NCBI GenBank assembly: GCA_910589415.1
Contig: OU342630.1
Location: 43,060,012 to 43,124,011, forward strand
Length of the DNA: 64,000 bases
From: Malachius bipustulatus
Lineage: Eukaryota > Arthropoda > Insecta > Coleoptera > Melyridae
Direction of reading: 5' to 3'
The notes under the pieces were generated by a model. It was not told the DNA's origin, did not search any database, and worked only from the letters and a program-made list of their open reading frames with translations. How positions within the stretch are numbered: position 1 is the stretch's first letter; every line of letters begins with the position of its first letter. Positions 24,691-35,630 of the stretch are shown here, one piece after another. The position numbers and the translations under genes are program-made.

Positions 24691-25110
24691 CAGGGTGTCC
24701 CAAAAGCATGAAACATATCAAAGTTATGTTTTTTAAAATGGAAAGCTCCTATGTTATTACATTTTTAGATTGTCTGAGAAGACAAAATAAGATTGGTTTT
24801 TACAGTTGGTGTTTAATTCAGAAGTTTTTGAGTTATAAACGAGTGAAAATCGTCATTTTTGAAGTTCAATGCCCTGTACAACGAAAACGGTTCAAGATAG
24901 AGAAAAACGGCTTACATGTCCCTATTTTAACTTTTCATGTACTATCCAATGATGTAGATGAAATGTTTATACAGGGTGATAAAAAATTTGAAAAATTCTG
25001 AGATTTCTCCACGCGTCGACAAATAAAAAAATCAAAGAAAGTACAAATGTTTCTATACCATAGGATAGTACATGAAAAGTTAAAATAGGGACATGAGAGA
25101 AATCTTAGCT
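24691..25110. mobile_element. CAGGGTGTCC foldback, right arm truncated
   Basis: A left arm begins with CAGGGTGTCC at 24691 and contains GGCTTACATGTCCCTATT near 24910 and an internal CAGGGTG at 24972. An inverted copy of the last segment (about 24905-24965) lies at 25050-25103, after which the right arm breaks off. Relatives are at 27417, 41299, 48560 and inside 3605-4350. Confidence 0.75.
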
Positions 25111-25399
25111 GTGAAGGGAATCTCTGTCCAGGCTGTCTATACGTAGATCCGTCTACGATCTGCAATTTCCTTCAATTTTTAGTTCGATCACCGCAGGCGG
25201 AGTTCTCGCGATGTCTTCTTATTTAGGTATTATAGACAACAAAATAAAAAAATGCTTGGTTCTGATCCCTACAACACCCCGTGGCAAGACTAGAATAAAT
25301 TTTTGCTACTTTTGAGGAGACACTGTATACAAACCACGTGATCTTAGAAAGTTGTCGTAAATACAGCATAAAGTACTTCAAAGTTCTACTAAAGGATCG

Positions 25400-25850
25400 T
25401 GGGCTAGAGAACTAGCATCCATAATAGCAGCACTGGAGTACTGCAGAAGAGAATATAGATAATATATAAGGCTTATATGTATATAGAGTATATAATTCAG
25501 TAATGCCATCACAATTTTGTAAAACTTCACGAAACAACGAGCGAAATTAAAATATTCAGATGAGTTTGACAGGGGTCACCATCTCACCTATACGTTTCAC
25601 AGCTGTCCTCGAATACGTAATGAAATCACTGCTTTGGAAAAGTTGGGTAAGATGGGTCAATATTGTTGGCGAAAGGTTGACACACCTCAGATTCGTAATA
25701 GATGATATATTATCATTGATGCTTGAAGAAATAGTACAGGCCTCATCAATAGTCGCTCTACAAATAAATGCAAGGAAACATAAAATAGCAAATCTAGTGC
25801 TTGAACAAGACATCAGAATAGGCGCCTTCGCGATAAAAGAGACGCATATA
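25400..25850 (+). pseudogene. RTE-like LINE reverse transcriptase (part 1 of 3)
   Basis: This is the RT core of a LINE that continues at 26850 and 28135. Around 25425-25480 one reads ALEYCRREYR, then in another frame FVKLHETTSEIKIF. From 25560 the frame gives TGVTISPIRFTAVLEYVMKS, LTHLRFVIDDILSL and ALQINARKHKIANLV, the conserved order of the RT palm. The active-site FADD motif is altered to FVIDD, so a residue change or small indel has hit the catalytic strand. The open frame runs to 25880 only because it enters the foldback at 25851. Several stops upstream show it is a pseudogene. The minus-strand open frame over the same bases is a shadow. Confidence 0.8.
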
Positions 25851-26812
25851 CCGGGTGTTGATTTTCAAAGCGGGCCATAGGGGATTTAGCATTGCGAAAG
25901 TGGTTTTTGAGGATTTCTGCTCGCCGTTTAAACTGACAGAAATGGTTTTGGTATCAAAATGAAGCTAAAATTATTGCACATAACACGCTTGACATCAGAA
26001 ATTAATTTAATTTCACGTTGTTTTCTAAAATTCTTCAGTAAAAATTCAAGTAATAATTGTTAATGTTTAATCACAAAGTAGCATGCCTTGCCTAAACAAT
26101 AATGACGTTTCTACGTTTTGACAATTATTTTTGTCCATATTATTAGAATGTAACGTTAAACCAAATACCTTAAAATATTAATACCGGACACTTCCTCTCA
26201 AAACCTTCGTCCTAGGGAACCTGTATTACCGCTTTACTATAGGGTAGCGCATTCTCATTCTCACAAAAAGTTGGGAAAAAAGTTGGGAATGTCAAATTTG
26301 ACTTCATAAACGTCAGATTTTCCATGAACGTACAACTGTCTAAAAATTCACATAATTTGTTATTAAGTATGCGTATTAAAACGTATTTTTCTCAGTAATT
26401 ACGTGTTAGATACTAAAGTCTACAGCTTCGTAGATCCTATAATCCCGTAATTTTGTTTTTAATAACCACTGAAAGATGATTCCTTGAATTCTATTCGTAT
26501 TATTATATTGTTTCATTTTTCAAACTTCGCTTTTTTTTCCACCTGTGACCTACGCCTGTGACCAAATGTGCCAAAAAAATGACATCCAGCTGTTCAAACA
26601 TAACCGTTTTTAGTAAACGTCAAAAAGTGAATGCGCTACCCTAGTAAAACGGTAATGCAGGTTCCCTAGGTCGCAACCTGTTGCAATGCTATATAGGTAT
26701 AGGAGTGTCCGGTATTAATATTTTAGCGTATTTGGTTAAACTAAGCAACATTTACATTTTACAATGCTATACACTCTATTCCCTATGGCCCGTTTTGAAA
26801 ATCAACACCCTG
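25851..26812. mobile_element. Second copy of type 1 foldback, inside a LINE
   Basis: The left arm (25851-26125) closely matches the left arm of the 1010-1716 element (GTTGATTTTCAAAGCGGGCC and following). The terminus is CCGGGTG, one change from CAGGGTG. Only about 30 bases of right arm remain (26781-26812, ending CACCCTG). Between them sits another element (26128-26768). TATA flanks both outer ends. It interrupts a LINE RT gene. Confidence 0.85.
26128..26768. mobile_element. Foldback of a different family nested in the type 1 copy
   Basis: Arms of about 130 bases are inverted: the left includes TTAATACCGGACACTTCCT and CCTAGGGAACCTGTATTACC; the right has their complements (GTCCGGTATTAATATTTTAG near 26707). 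It lacks the CAGGGTG ends, so it belongs to a separate family. It seems to have replaced most of the host element's right arm. Confidence 0.75.
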
Positions 26813-26849
26813 TATATACAAATTCCTAGGGCAAAAATTACAAATTGGA

Positions 26850-27283
26850 AAAAAAATCAAACTCACGAGATACAGCATAGAATAGAAATGCCGTGGGCTG
26901 CTTTTGACAAATTATAAGAGAGGTGTTTACAAGTGATTTCTACATATATCTGAAGAGGAAGATGTATGAACAGCGCGTGTTACCGGTAATAAAAAACTGA
27001 AACTCTGACATTAACAAAAAAATCTGCAGAGAATCTGAGAGTAGGCCAAAGGGAAATGGAAAAAGTATTGCTTGGGATTACTAAAAGAGACAGAATATCC
27101 AATAATACCATCAGACAGCCGAGAACTTAAGTTAAAGATATGGTTGAGCACATAACTAGGATGAAATGGCGATGGTCAGGTCATGTGGTGAGAGATGATA
27201 GGTGGACTAAAAGAATATCGGAATAACGACCACGAGAAGACAAACGTAATAGAGGTAGACCACCCACATGCTGGAGCGATTAT
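26850..27283 (+). pseudogene. RTE-like LINE, post-RT region (part 2 of 3)
   Basis: Continuing the LINE after the foldback, the frames read RIEMPWAAFDKL near 26880, KRKMYEQRVLPVI around 26955, ERLRV-like and LGITKRDRI words around 27080, then HITRMKWRWSGHVVRDD near 27145-27200. The last piece ends in GRPPTCWSD just before the next foldback at 27284. This tryptophan-rich HxxRMxxxRWxGHVxR motif and the following arginine-rich stretch mark the C-terminal domain of RTE-type insect LINEs. Frame changes between the words show decay. Confidence 0.8.
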
Positions 27284-28130
27284 AGGGTGTCCCATTAGTG
27301 CGGGATTCTTCTCTGGCAGCTTCACTTTTGAAGCTATAAAAAAAGATGAGGGAGAAAAATTGTATGGTTTGAAGAGACCTTCAACCTAAAATAGTTTTCA
27401 GCTACACAGGATGGCCCAATATCGCTGTACGCCTTACAACTTTGTTATTTTAAACAGGACACCCTATATATTATTACATTTTCAGATTATCTGAAAAAAA
27501 TCAGTAAGGATGGTTTTCACAGTTTCAGTATAATGTGAATAGTTTTTGAGTTATAAACAAATGAAAATCGCGATTTTCCATTTTCAAAGCAGCTTACAAT
27601 GAAAACGGCTCAAGACAGCAGTAAAAGGTTTACATGTCCCTATCTTAACTTTTTACAAGGTATCTTATGATGTGGATGAAATTGTTATACGTGATGAAAA
27701 TTTTCAGATTTTTCATCACCCTGTATAACAATTTCATCCACATCATAGGATACCTTGTAAAAAGTTAAGATAGAGACATGTAAACCTTTTTCTGCTGTCT
27801 TGAGCCGTTTTCATTGTAAACTGTTTTGAAAATGGAAAATGGCAATTTTCACGTGTTTATAACTCAAAAACTATTCACATTATACTGAAACTGTGAAAAC
27901 CATTTTTACTGATTTTTTTCAGATAATCTGAAAATGTAATAATATATAGGGTGTCCTATTTAAAATAACAAAGTTGTAAGGCGTACAGCGATATTGGGCC
28001 ATCCTGTGTAGCTGAAAATTATTTTAGGTTGAAGGTCTCTTCAAACCATACAATTTTTCTCCCTCATCTTTTTTTATAGCTTCAAAAGTGAAGCTGCCAG
28101 AGAAGAATCCCGCACTAATGGGACACCCGG
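27284..28130. mobile_element. Triple-nested foldback inside a LINE (847 bp)
   Basis: Outer ends are TAGGGTGTCCCATTAGTGC at 27283 and its complement ending at 28130, with TATA outside. About 130 bases in, a second pair of termini (CAGGATGGCCC at 27417, complement ending 28006) encloses a foldback homologous to 41299-41812. Some 45 bases further in, a third terminus-like pair (GGACACCCTATA near 27460) encloses the interior shared with 24691 and 48560. The insertion splits the LINE C-terminus. Confidence 0.9.
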
Positions 28131-28134
28131 TATA

Positions 28135-28240
28135 AGGAGAATTTCTGGGAATTAGATAATGACGACCCAGAACTGAGAGAAATGGGGGAGGTGCCAGCTT
28201 GGAGGTCTACTTCCAGCAGTGGACGATAACGGCTACAGGA
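28135..28240 (+). pseudogene. RTE-like LINE, C-terminal end (part 3 of 3)
   Basis: Directly after the foldback, the sequence resumes the LINE: frames give WELDNDDPELREMGE, and the DNA around 28180-28225 retains the usual ending of this family (a GEA-like word, a glutamine/tryptophan-rich QQW equivalent, then a stop). The reading frame needs one shift. Together with 25400-25850 and 26850-27283 it shows one LINE split by two foldbacks. Confidence 0.65.
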
Positions 28241-28479
28241 TGATACATTGTCGGTAGGTGAATTTTGGAAAGTTTTTTTCGCTGCGTAAGGTATAAGTTA
28301 GGATTCGGATGAAATTTCATCAGAATGGTTTTCATTCATTTATGAAAAATAAAAATTTAAGTTAATGGGTTATTTTTTTTTAACCACACGACTCCTAGTG
28401 GAGATGATGAGGGAATGAGCCCCCAGAGCTCTGTCTCCAAGCTGGTATATAGATCCTATGATTTTTATCACTTGCATAA

Positions 28480-28690
28480 GTTAGGAACTGAATGTACTTT
28501 TTAACACCTGTCCTCTGGATGTAGTCTTATTGAAAAAATTGTGTATATTTTGGTATCCTGATGAAGCCAATGTCTTTGGCGAAAGCTTGATATAGCACAA
28601 ATTATTAACACTGATTGAAGAGGCCCAAATACTTCTTGAAACCGCTTTTACCTCCTCCTTAAATATAAGTATATATATATATATAATTAT
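28480..28690 (+). mobile_element. Penelope-like terminal fragment with hammerhead-like motif
   Basis: CTGATGA at 28558-28564, one extra A, a perfect 5-bp stem (GCCAA / TTGGC, loop TGTCT), then GAAAG to 28585 form a hammerhead-like core on the plus strand. In Penelope-like elements such cores lie in the terminal repeats. The orientation is opposite to the element at 28735-30813, so this may be a separate truncated copy. A TA-rich run follows at about 28668-28688. Confidence 0.4.
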
Positions 28691-28734
28691 AACAGAAGTA
28701 ATTGCCAAATAAATATATTAATGGAAAATTGTTA

Positions 28735-29169
28735 AGGGCTATAGGCAAAAGTCTTTTTTTAAAGTGTGGTCTTTATTATAATATCAACGTTTCGACCGAA
28801 CAATTTGGGTCATCTTCGGGATTCTAAAATGACAAAAAGGAAACAGTTAACGATATAGCAGCTACTTACTAAAGATTACTTACAATAATTTGACCAATTC
28901 AATAGGTCTGGAAACATTTGGTAATTAAAAGAATTAAAAAATTTGTAATTTCTCGTCAACTATTTTCTTTGACATATGTTTTGTCATTGAAAATTTATAA
29001 TAATTATTACATAATAGTAGGTATTAAGACTAGGAACAATTGAAATAATATAAATATAATAATTACAGAATTTTTGATTGATATTATTGTTTAAAAAATT
29101 GTAATTGTAAATAAAAGTAAAAATTAGCTAGGTAGTTAATTTTTGTTCATTGTTTTTTGAGAATTTTTG
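28735..29169 (-). mobile_element. Penelope-like element 3' noncoding end
   Basis: The 3' flank of the Penelope-like gene on the minus strand. At 28788-28820, read in minus sense, CCGAAGATGACC, a loop, then GGTCGAAACG forms a hammerhead-like core (short GACC/GGTC stem). The first core strand is CCGA rather than CTGA, which would probably impair cleavage. The rest is AT-rich. Confidence 0.55.
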
Positions 29170-30603
29170 TTATGTATGTCTGTTAATTTTGTTGTCATAT
29201 AATAATATGGAGTTGTAAATAATGTTAAGGTCGTTTATATCTGATTTGGTGTTAATGGAATTACTATCTTCATTTATATAACACATCTCAAGAAAAATTC
29301 TTTTTTGAAAATGTTTTTCTTCTGTGAGTACAGAAATGTCTTCAAAGTTGGCCTCGTGATTGTTTTCTCTTTGGTGTTTGGCTAAAGCACAACGTTGTGG
29401 TCTTAATTTTGTATCACTCTTGTGTAATGATATTCGTTGTTTTAAATAGGTGGAACATTGTCCGATGTAAGTACCATTGCAATTTTTACAAGGTATTTTG
29501 TAGACGATATCTGATCTTAAAAGGGACGGTAATTTATATTTGAGTTGTGTAAAAATGTTATACTATTAGTAATTATGTTTTTTTTTGGCAATTTTTATAT
29601 TTAATTCTTTGAAAACGTTCGAAATCTTTGGAGTGAGATCTGCTATATAAGGTAAAGACATGTGTTTTGGTAAATTAGGTTGTTCTAATGTATCTAATTG
29701 ATGAGAATTATTCGGATTTATTCCAATAATCTCTTCTTGATTTTGTCTTGTTTCGAAACCTCTGTTTTGGTTATTAATGCTGTTATAAAGAATCCTATTA
29801 AGAAAAGTATTGGAATATCCGTTAAGTAATAATAATTTTTTAAGTCTCCCAATGGCTGCATTGTATAAAGAAGTATGTGTGATTTTTCTTATTCTATCTT
29901 TCATTTGAACTATGACATTAATTTTCATGTGAAGATGATGATAAGATGAATTATGTATATATTTTCCTGAATGTGAAGGTTTTTGGTACCAATCTAAGAT
30001 GATCTTATTATTAATGTCTCTGATTAATTTAGTGTCAAGAAAAGGTATAGATCTTTCATTTTCTTCTTCAACAGTAAACTTTAAATGATCATCATAATCG
30101 TTGAATACATTCAAAATTTCATTGATTTTATTATGAGGGATGGATGTTATAATGTCATCAACATATTGGTAAATGAATGTAGGTGAAAAGGAAAGTTTAT
30201 TGAGAGAAGATTTAATTAACGATGTAATAACGATATTAGCTAAAATTGGGCTAAGACAACTTCCCATTGGACAACCAAAAATCATTTTATAAACTTGGCC
30301 ATCATAGATAAAGTAATTAGCTTCAAAAATGAAACTAATTAATGAAATAAAAAAAGTCAGTGGCATATTAGTGTGTAATTCAATTTTATTCCATTCTTGT
30401 TTTATAATTTCGATGGTGAGTTCTAAAGAAATATTAGTAAACAAAGAAATAACATCTAAAGATATAATGACATGTCGTTCTGGAAGTTGAAAGTTATTCA
30501 TTTTTTCAGAAAATTCAAAAGAGTTTTTAATTGCATATTGGTGATAATCTAAAAAGGCTATTTTTAGTAAGTTGGCTACCCATTTACTGATTTTAGAAGT
30601 TAT
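29170..30603 (-). pseudogene. Penelope-like element: RT plus GIY-YIG endonuclease
   Basis: The open stretch with an ATG at 30501 gives 311 residues ending at 29566. RT motifs are clear: SLDV at residues 14-17 (palm motif A), GCPMG at 76-80, YVDD at 113-116 (catalytic aspartates), FLDT at 154-157 and WYQKPSHSG at 171-179. These are the Penelope order. The same frame runs upstream to about 30603 with no stop (TSKISKWVANLL), so the ATG is not the true start. Downstream, after TAA TAG, the same frame continues to 29170 with IVYKIPCKNCNGTYIGQCS, LKQRISLHK and EEKHFQKRIFLEM: a GIY-YIG nuclease with its tyrosines, arginine and glutamate. Two adjacent stops therefore separate RT from nuclease in a copy that is otherwise almost intact. 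The product would copy its RNA at a nick made by the nuclease. Confidence 0.93.
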
Positions 30604-30810
30604 TAAAAAAAAAAAAAAAAGTTATTTTTTAAGTTCAAAGATATGAAAAACAAAGGTTATATAGATGATCAAATGTCAAAAACACTCAGTACCTATAAAT
30701 CTGTAACACCAAGATTCTATGGCTTACCAAAAATACACAAACAAGACATACCATTACGTCCTATCGTCTCAACGATAAATTCACCAACTTCTAAAATCAG
30801 TAAATGGGTA
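30577..30810. repeat. 24-bp inverted repeat at the Penelope inversion junction
   Basis: 30577-30600 and 30787-30810 are exact reverse complements (24 bases, encoding the same TSKISKWV segment). Together with a run of 16 adenines at about 30606-30621 they mark the junction between the main element and its inverted 5' part. Confidence 0.9.
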
Positions 30811-30813
30811 TAT
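30622..30813 (+). pseudogene. Inverted 5' piece of the Penelope-like RT
   Basis: On the plus strand, opposite to the main element, residues from 30643 read TPRFYGLPKIHKQDI, then LRPIVSTINSPTSKISKWV. This is the RT region that lies immediately upstream of the start of the minus-strand portion in a normal Penelope-like protein. The two pieces overlap by eight residues (24 bases) and then diverge. The element therefore has a 5' inversion, the outcome expected when a second primer copies the same RNA. After 30813 the sequence becomes TA-rich and is not element-like. Confidence 0.9.
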
Positions 30814-30814
30814 A

Positions 30815-32300
30815 TAATATACAGGTATATTATATATACCTACTATGTATCGGATGGCTGACTGTACCTATGTATATAGGAAATTGTCTTATAGTATAAT
30901 GAATATTAATAACAATATTTCAAAACACTTTGACAATAGGCAACAATTAGTTTCGTTAACAAGCGGAAACTATTTTGTAATACCTACATGCAAAGACCTA
31001 TGTGCATACCTAGGTATGGTCAGCCACCCGGTAAACGGTCAACTAGACAGGCATCGAAATATATCACTGACTTTTGGAAAGTATTACTAGATGTTCTCAT
31101 TTATCTGTGATAAGCAGCATTTATTTTTCCAAGAACATAATAGCCGCACTTATTGTTCCAAGAACATAATGGTAATGAAGGATGTGTTTCACATTGACGA
31201 AGTTTTAGTTTAGTATGCTTTCTAGGTCTGTTTATTTATTAAAGTTCTCTACATGTTTGTATTAATTAATTCTGAGTTGATTAACGATCTCGTTGCCACA
31301 TAAAACCTGGCCTGTAACATCATTGTCAAACTCATTGCCAAGTTTGGTCGATCCCCTTGGCAACGCGAAGGCGCGAGGCAAAGCCCCAATACTAAACAAG
31401 TAGATTGCCCATTCCGATGCCCTCAAATGGAAAAACGAATAAAACAGGGCGGTTTCAGCGGCAATGAGAGGAGACGTCGAGAACTGTGCCTCGCGTAAAG
31501 AATGGGATGAAATCAGACGGAAAGTAGGAAATCTAAAGGGCTTCGGACGCGTATTAAGACGGTAGCCGAGAGAAGTTGTTGATTCGACAGAATGAATTGA
31601 CGAAATAGAATACTGAATGGCTTAGGAGTGGTCTACGGGGATAATCCTGTCATGTTAAAGCTACATTTAATATTAAGTATTGCGTAAACGGATTGAGTAT
31701 TTCTTATTATTGATTCATTATGAATCATATCATAATAGGTGTCTCATTAGGAACAGACATTTAAATATGTCCCAATCAATAATCCTCGTGATATTCCATT
31801 ATTAAAACGGGAGTTAACTTGAAACCATTCACAATCGTTATAGGATTTTGGGTCGAGTAAATGTTAGTAAATGCTAAAAAACTTCTCCGATTTTAAAACA
31901 ATGCATGGTGTGGAAATTTGTTCAACTGTGTTACGTAAAATAAGGTTCCAAGAATTTTTCAATTATCTCTGGTTTCAAAAGGTCAAAGTGGTTAAGATTT
32001 TCTTTCAAGAATCCCGAAAAAATTTTCTTAAATTGAAAATGCACATGCACTCAGTGGAATCCCTATGAAGTTCTGGGAGCAGTGCATAAGCGAGGTGCAT
32101 ACCGATTCAAATTGACTTTGAATCGCGTTGCACATTTTACTACTCAGAAAACACAGCCTTTGGAATGCTATTTTCCAATGTGATTTTGTATAAGTATGAA
32201 AGAAGTGTGACATAAGTTGGTACGAGGTGTACTGATCTGAACCAAACATTTCCCATAAAAATGTCTGCAAAATAAACTCAGGTCAGCTAATTTTGTTAGA
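30815..32300. other. Unassigned sequence
   Basis: AAGAACATAATAG/GG words repeat near 31130 and 31160. 31310-31620 is more GC-balanced and may be unique host sequence. No gene is supported. Confidence 0.35.
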
Positions 32301-32309
32301 TTTTCAAGA

Positions 32310-32950
32310 CTATCTAAATTTTTTGTCATAGCTGGATCTCAGCGTACGTATAAGAGCTGAGCTCCAAACTTGTGAACAAGAATGGTCGGATTTTCGCCTT
32401 GCATAAAGGAGAAGTTGTTGGGGTGTATAAAATTTCTTTGTGCGAAATAGTTTTCCCAGTTGTTGAGAATCACTCTTCGCCAAACCTACAACGCGGTCAC
32501 GCCAAGACATGTTCGCTCCCATGCTCACGCCAAGAAAACGGAGTGATGGCGATGGCAGAAGTCTTCCTATCACCATATCTGGCTCCAAAACGTTGACTTT
32601 TTTTTTTTTTTAAAGGAGGGAGCTTCGGTCTTCCCTATGTAGGTAAGACAAAGTCGCTCCACTCCGGTAATTATGGGTTTGAGCTATTTGCCAACATTAC
32701 CCAGCCTCAAGTATACCATTAAACAGTAGAAAGGACAACACAGACACCCAGAGCCTTCACCGAGAATCGAACTCAGTCCGCCGATAAACGTTGACTTCTT
32801 TGGAGAAGAAGTGCTGTGATATTCCATCGCTCTAAAGTAGAAAATGTTGCAAAAATTTGGAAATAATTTCCCCTTTTAACGAATAATGCCTGCGTTTTGA
32901 AGCAAAAAATACTGCAAAATCCTCCATTTTGAGAAAAAAAAAGCGAAAAT
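32310..32950 (-). pseudogene. LINE reverse transcriptase, post-palm region, split by a SINE
   Basis: Minus strand, 32310-32588: PSLRFLGVSMGANMSW, LAKSDSQQLGKLFRTKKFYT, then PQQLLLYAR and SCSQVWSSAL, the segment after the RT palm in jockey/CR1-like LINEs. The apparent start at 32588 is not real: removing the SINE at 32600-32785 and one copy of its 12-bp duplication, the frame continues upstream as HFFSKEVNVLEPDMVIG, and farther on a KTQAL-like word near 32895 fits the region before it. The fragment ends near 32300, without RNase H or C-terminus. Frame changes upstream show decay. Confidence 0.8.
32600..32785 (-). mobile_element. tRNA-derived SINE with 12-bp TSD
   Basis: Bounded by AAACGTTGACTT at 32588-32599 and 32786-32797. 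In minus orientation it has a poly-A tail (left side) and, near its 5' end (about 32760-32783), GAGTTCGATTCTC, a tRNA-type B box. The A box seems absent, so it is 5' truncated. The 3' half (GGAGTGGAGCGACTTTGTC) matches the SINE at 35905-36105. It is inserted in a LINE relic. Confidence 0.85.
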
Positions 32951-32959
32951 TTCACAGTA

Positions 32960-35555
32960 TTACAAAAAGCTCAACAGAGCCTCTAAATTACTCTTACTAG
33001 CTGGGAACGAGAACTTCTTAAAGCTTTTCACAATTTTGAAGCAGGGCATGGCTTCTCTGTAATAAATGTTTTCTACTCGTATCCTGGATAATTTTGTACC
33101 TAACTGGAAAGAAATATTTCTGCAAAATTCTTGGACATAAATGCATCACAAGCACGTAACGTTCTAAAGTTAATTCGCACAAGAAACCCGAATAAGAATA
33201 ATTATTTTCTCTTCTCTTCCTCGACCATCAACTAGGATAAGGATTTTCCCCAGTCAAAATTAACACTCGGTCGAATAGAATCCTAGATGGAACATATACG
33301 ACGAGTGGTCTCCTCCAGTTAATGGACAATATCGAGGGTTCGATATCACGCCATGCTGAGCTGTTAAACAGTCCGAACCATCCTCATCGGGGTCGTGCGC
33401 CTCGCAGGGGCGGCTACGAATGAAGTTAACCACCGCTTCCGACCCTTTGCAATCTTATCCCACAGACTTGCCATTCTATGTTCATTTACAACGTTATTTC
33501 TGCGAAGTCATGTTAGGCTCTTTGTAGATTGCTGAAAAAGTAACGACAACAGAATAGTATGCGATTTACTTTAACTTTCTATAGTGACTTCATAGTTTAA
33601 AGCAATTGATATTGAGCCTAAATAGAAAAACTTATCACCAGTAGCATCTGCAGGTGAGGGAAGGCAACTTCATTTTGCTGTGATTATATGACTATTTATA
33701 TCGTTATGGATGCTTGTTTATGGTTATTTATTATTATTTATGATATAAGTATGTGCACTTATCACTAGGTTAATAATTATTATGCATCGGTGTTTCAGAG
33801 ATTGTAATTATTATTTACGAAAGAAATGTACAATATATTTAGTGATGTTGAATGGCGTGATTACGTTTTGAAATTTTCTTTTTAAAGGTAATTTGAATTT
33901 TTTTTCGGTGTTCAAAGGTTACACCATGTTAACAGTTTCAGAAGACGGGGGTGGAAGAAATATAATATCTTAAAACTTTTGTACTAGTAGATTCCACTTC
34001 AGTGTAAGTAATGAAAGTTTTATCACTTAAGATAATGTTCCTGACGTGGAAGTTTCCTTACGCTAGATTGCAGCGAAACAATTTCTTGGTTCACGTCAAA
34101 AACTAAAAAAAATGTGACTGGAAGTTTAATTGAAGTACTTATAAAAAAAACACAATAGACTGACCCAGTCGAAAACATGAATTAACTACTGTGTAACTTT
34201 AATCCACGAGTCCTTAGATTATTGAGGGAAATCCCTTGTTTACTTTTACATATTAATGCTGATTCATGTAAAAGTGGAATAAACGTCCGTTATTTTTGTT
34301 TTATTTTAATAATTGCTTAATAATTATTAGGTAGTACCTCCTGGCGGAATCTTTCTTTAGATCATAATTCAATTTTTATTTTTTAACTACGTAAAGATTA
34401 GTTTCCGGAAATTATGAGTATCAAAATGATGTACAACTCACCTAATAAACTTTATAAAAAAGAGTTACATTATAGTGTTTCAACTCGATTTAAGCAGTGG
34501 CATGTATCAAAACGAAAGGTTTTTTATTTAAAGGTTTTTGTTTTAAAGCGTCTTGAGTCAGAAAATGAGAAACCGGAAGTCGGCCACCATAAAATTTCAG
34601 CAACGACGGTCCAAATAAAGAAACTTTGAAAAAAAATTGCGACTTAACGAGAATTCCTTCACCGTAGTCCAAATGAAGGTGGTACACCCTGTATATTAGC
34701 GTGCGTGGTAATAAATAGGTAAATTTGTTGACCCAAATTAGGAGCTCAATAATAATACATCAATCTGGCTTTTAGTTAAAAGTCGCTAATTGACAAGAAA
34801 GTAAAAACCCAGCTACTTATTACTCCCTTTAAAAGAAAAATCTATAAAAAAAATATTTTGGGCTTCCCATTTAAGTTCAAGATCTAACTATCCCCTATAG
34901 TTATAGGTATACTTTTTATGTCTCAGAGAAATAATACAATAAACATTAATTACTCGAAAACAATGCCTTTAGACCTAAAGTATTGTTAACAGCTTTATCT
35001 TCCTACCTTTTTTCATGAAGATTTCTAACAAAGCAATAATTCATATAAATGAATGTCTAAGTTATTAGGACTTGGACCCTCATTTGAACCCGCCAACCTT
35101 TCAACGTTCCTCATTGTTATTATTGTCTATAACACCAACCTAAAATCCAAAGAAATCGAAAGATTTATTTACTTATAAAATGCAACAAACTGATTTAAGT
35201 ATTCACAGAGTTTTTCAAATTGAAACTTACGAATATCTCGAGTAATAAGCGGTCTACATAGAAATGTCCATAATCAACGTTGAATTATTTCAGGGAGGAA
35301 AGCATTAGTGTTAAAAGTAGTTTCCCTCGCTCCCAAAATTAAAGATTGGGCGGGGATTAACTTTCAATATTAAAAACTATTAAATTTGAACTTTCCGTAA
35401 TAAATTCTCTTTTTCATTGCATATTTGGATTTTAAAAGTCCGTGGGTTTTGGCTGAACATCCTTTTTTAATTATTATGATTGTGGAATTTTTTATTGCAA
35501 ATGTATCCAGAAGCATATGAACGTTCTCATTATAGCAAAAATCTAAAAAATATTT
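32960..35555. other. AT-rich sequence, one solo element end
   Basis: CACCCTGTATATTA at 34685-34698 is a lone right terminus of the CAGGGTG group. Open frames over 34414-34687 are chance. No gene is supported. Confidence 0.35.
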
Positions 35556-35561
35556 TTATTT

Positions 35562-35630
35562 TGAAAAAAGAGGAAGTATCGGTGTAGGCAGTATAGTGCA
35601 GGCTGCGGCGGTGAGATGAAATTTTCAAGT
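35562..35630 (-). repeat. Possible SINE 3' fragment
   Basis: AAAGAGGAAGTATCGGTGTA and a following GGCGGTGAGATGA resemble the left (3') end of the SINE at 35890-36105. It is a short, diverged relic. Confidence 0.3.
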
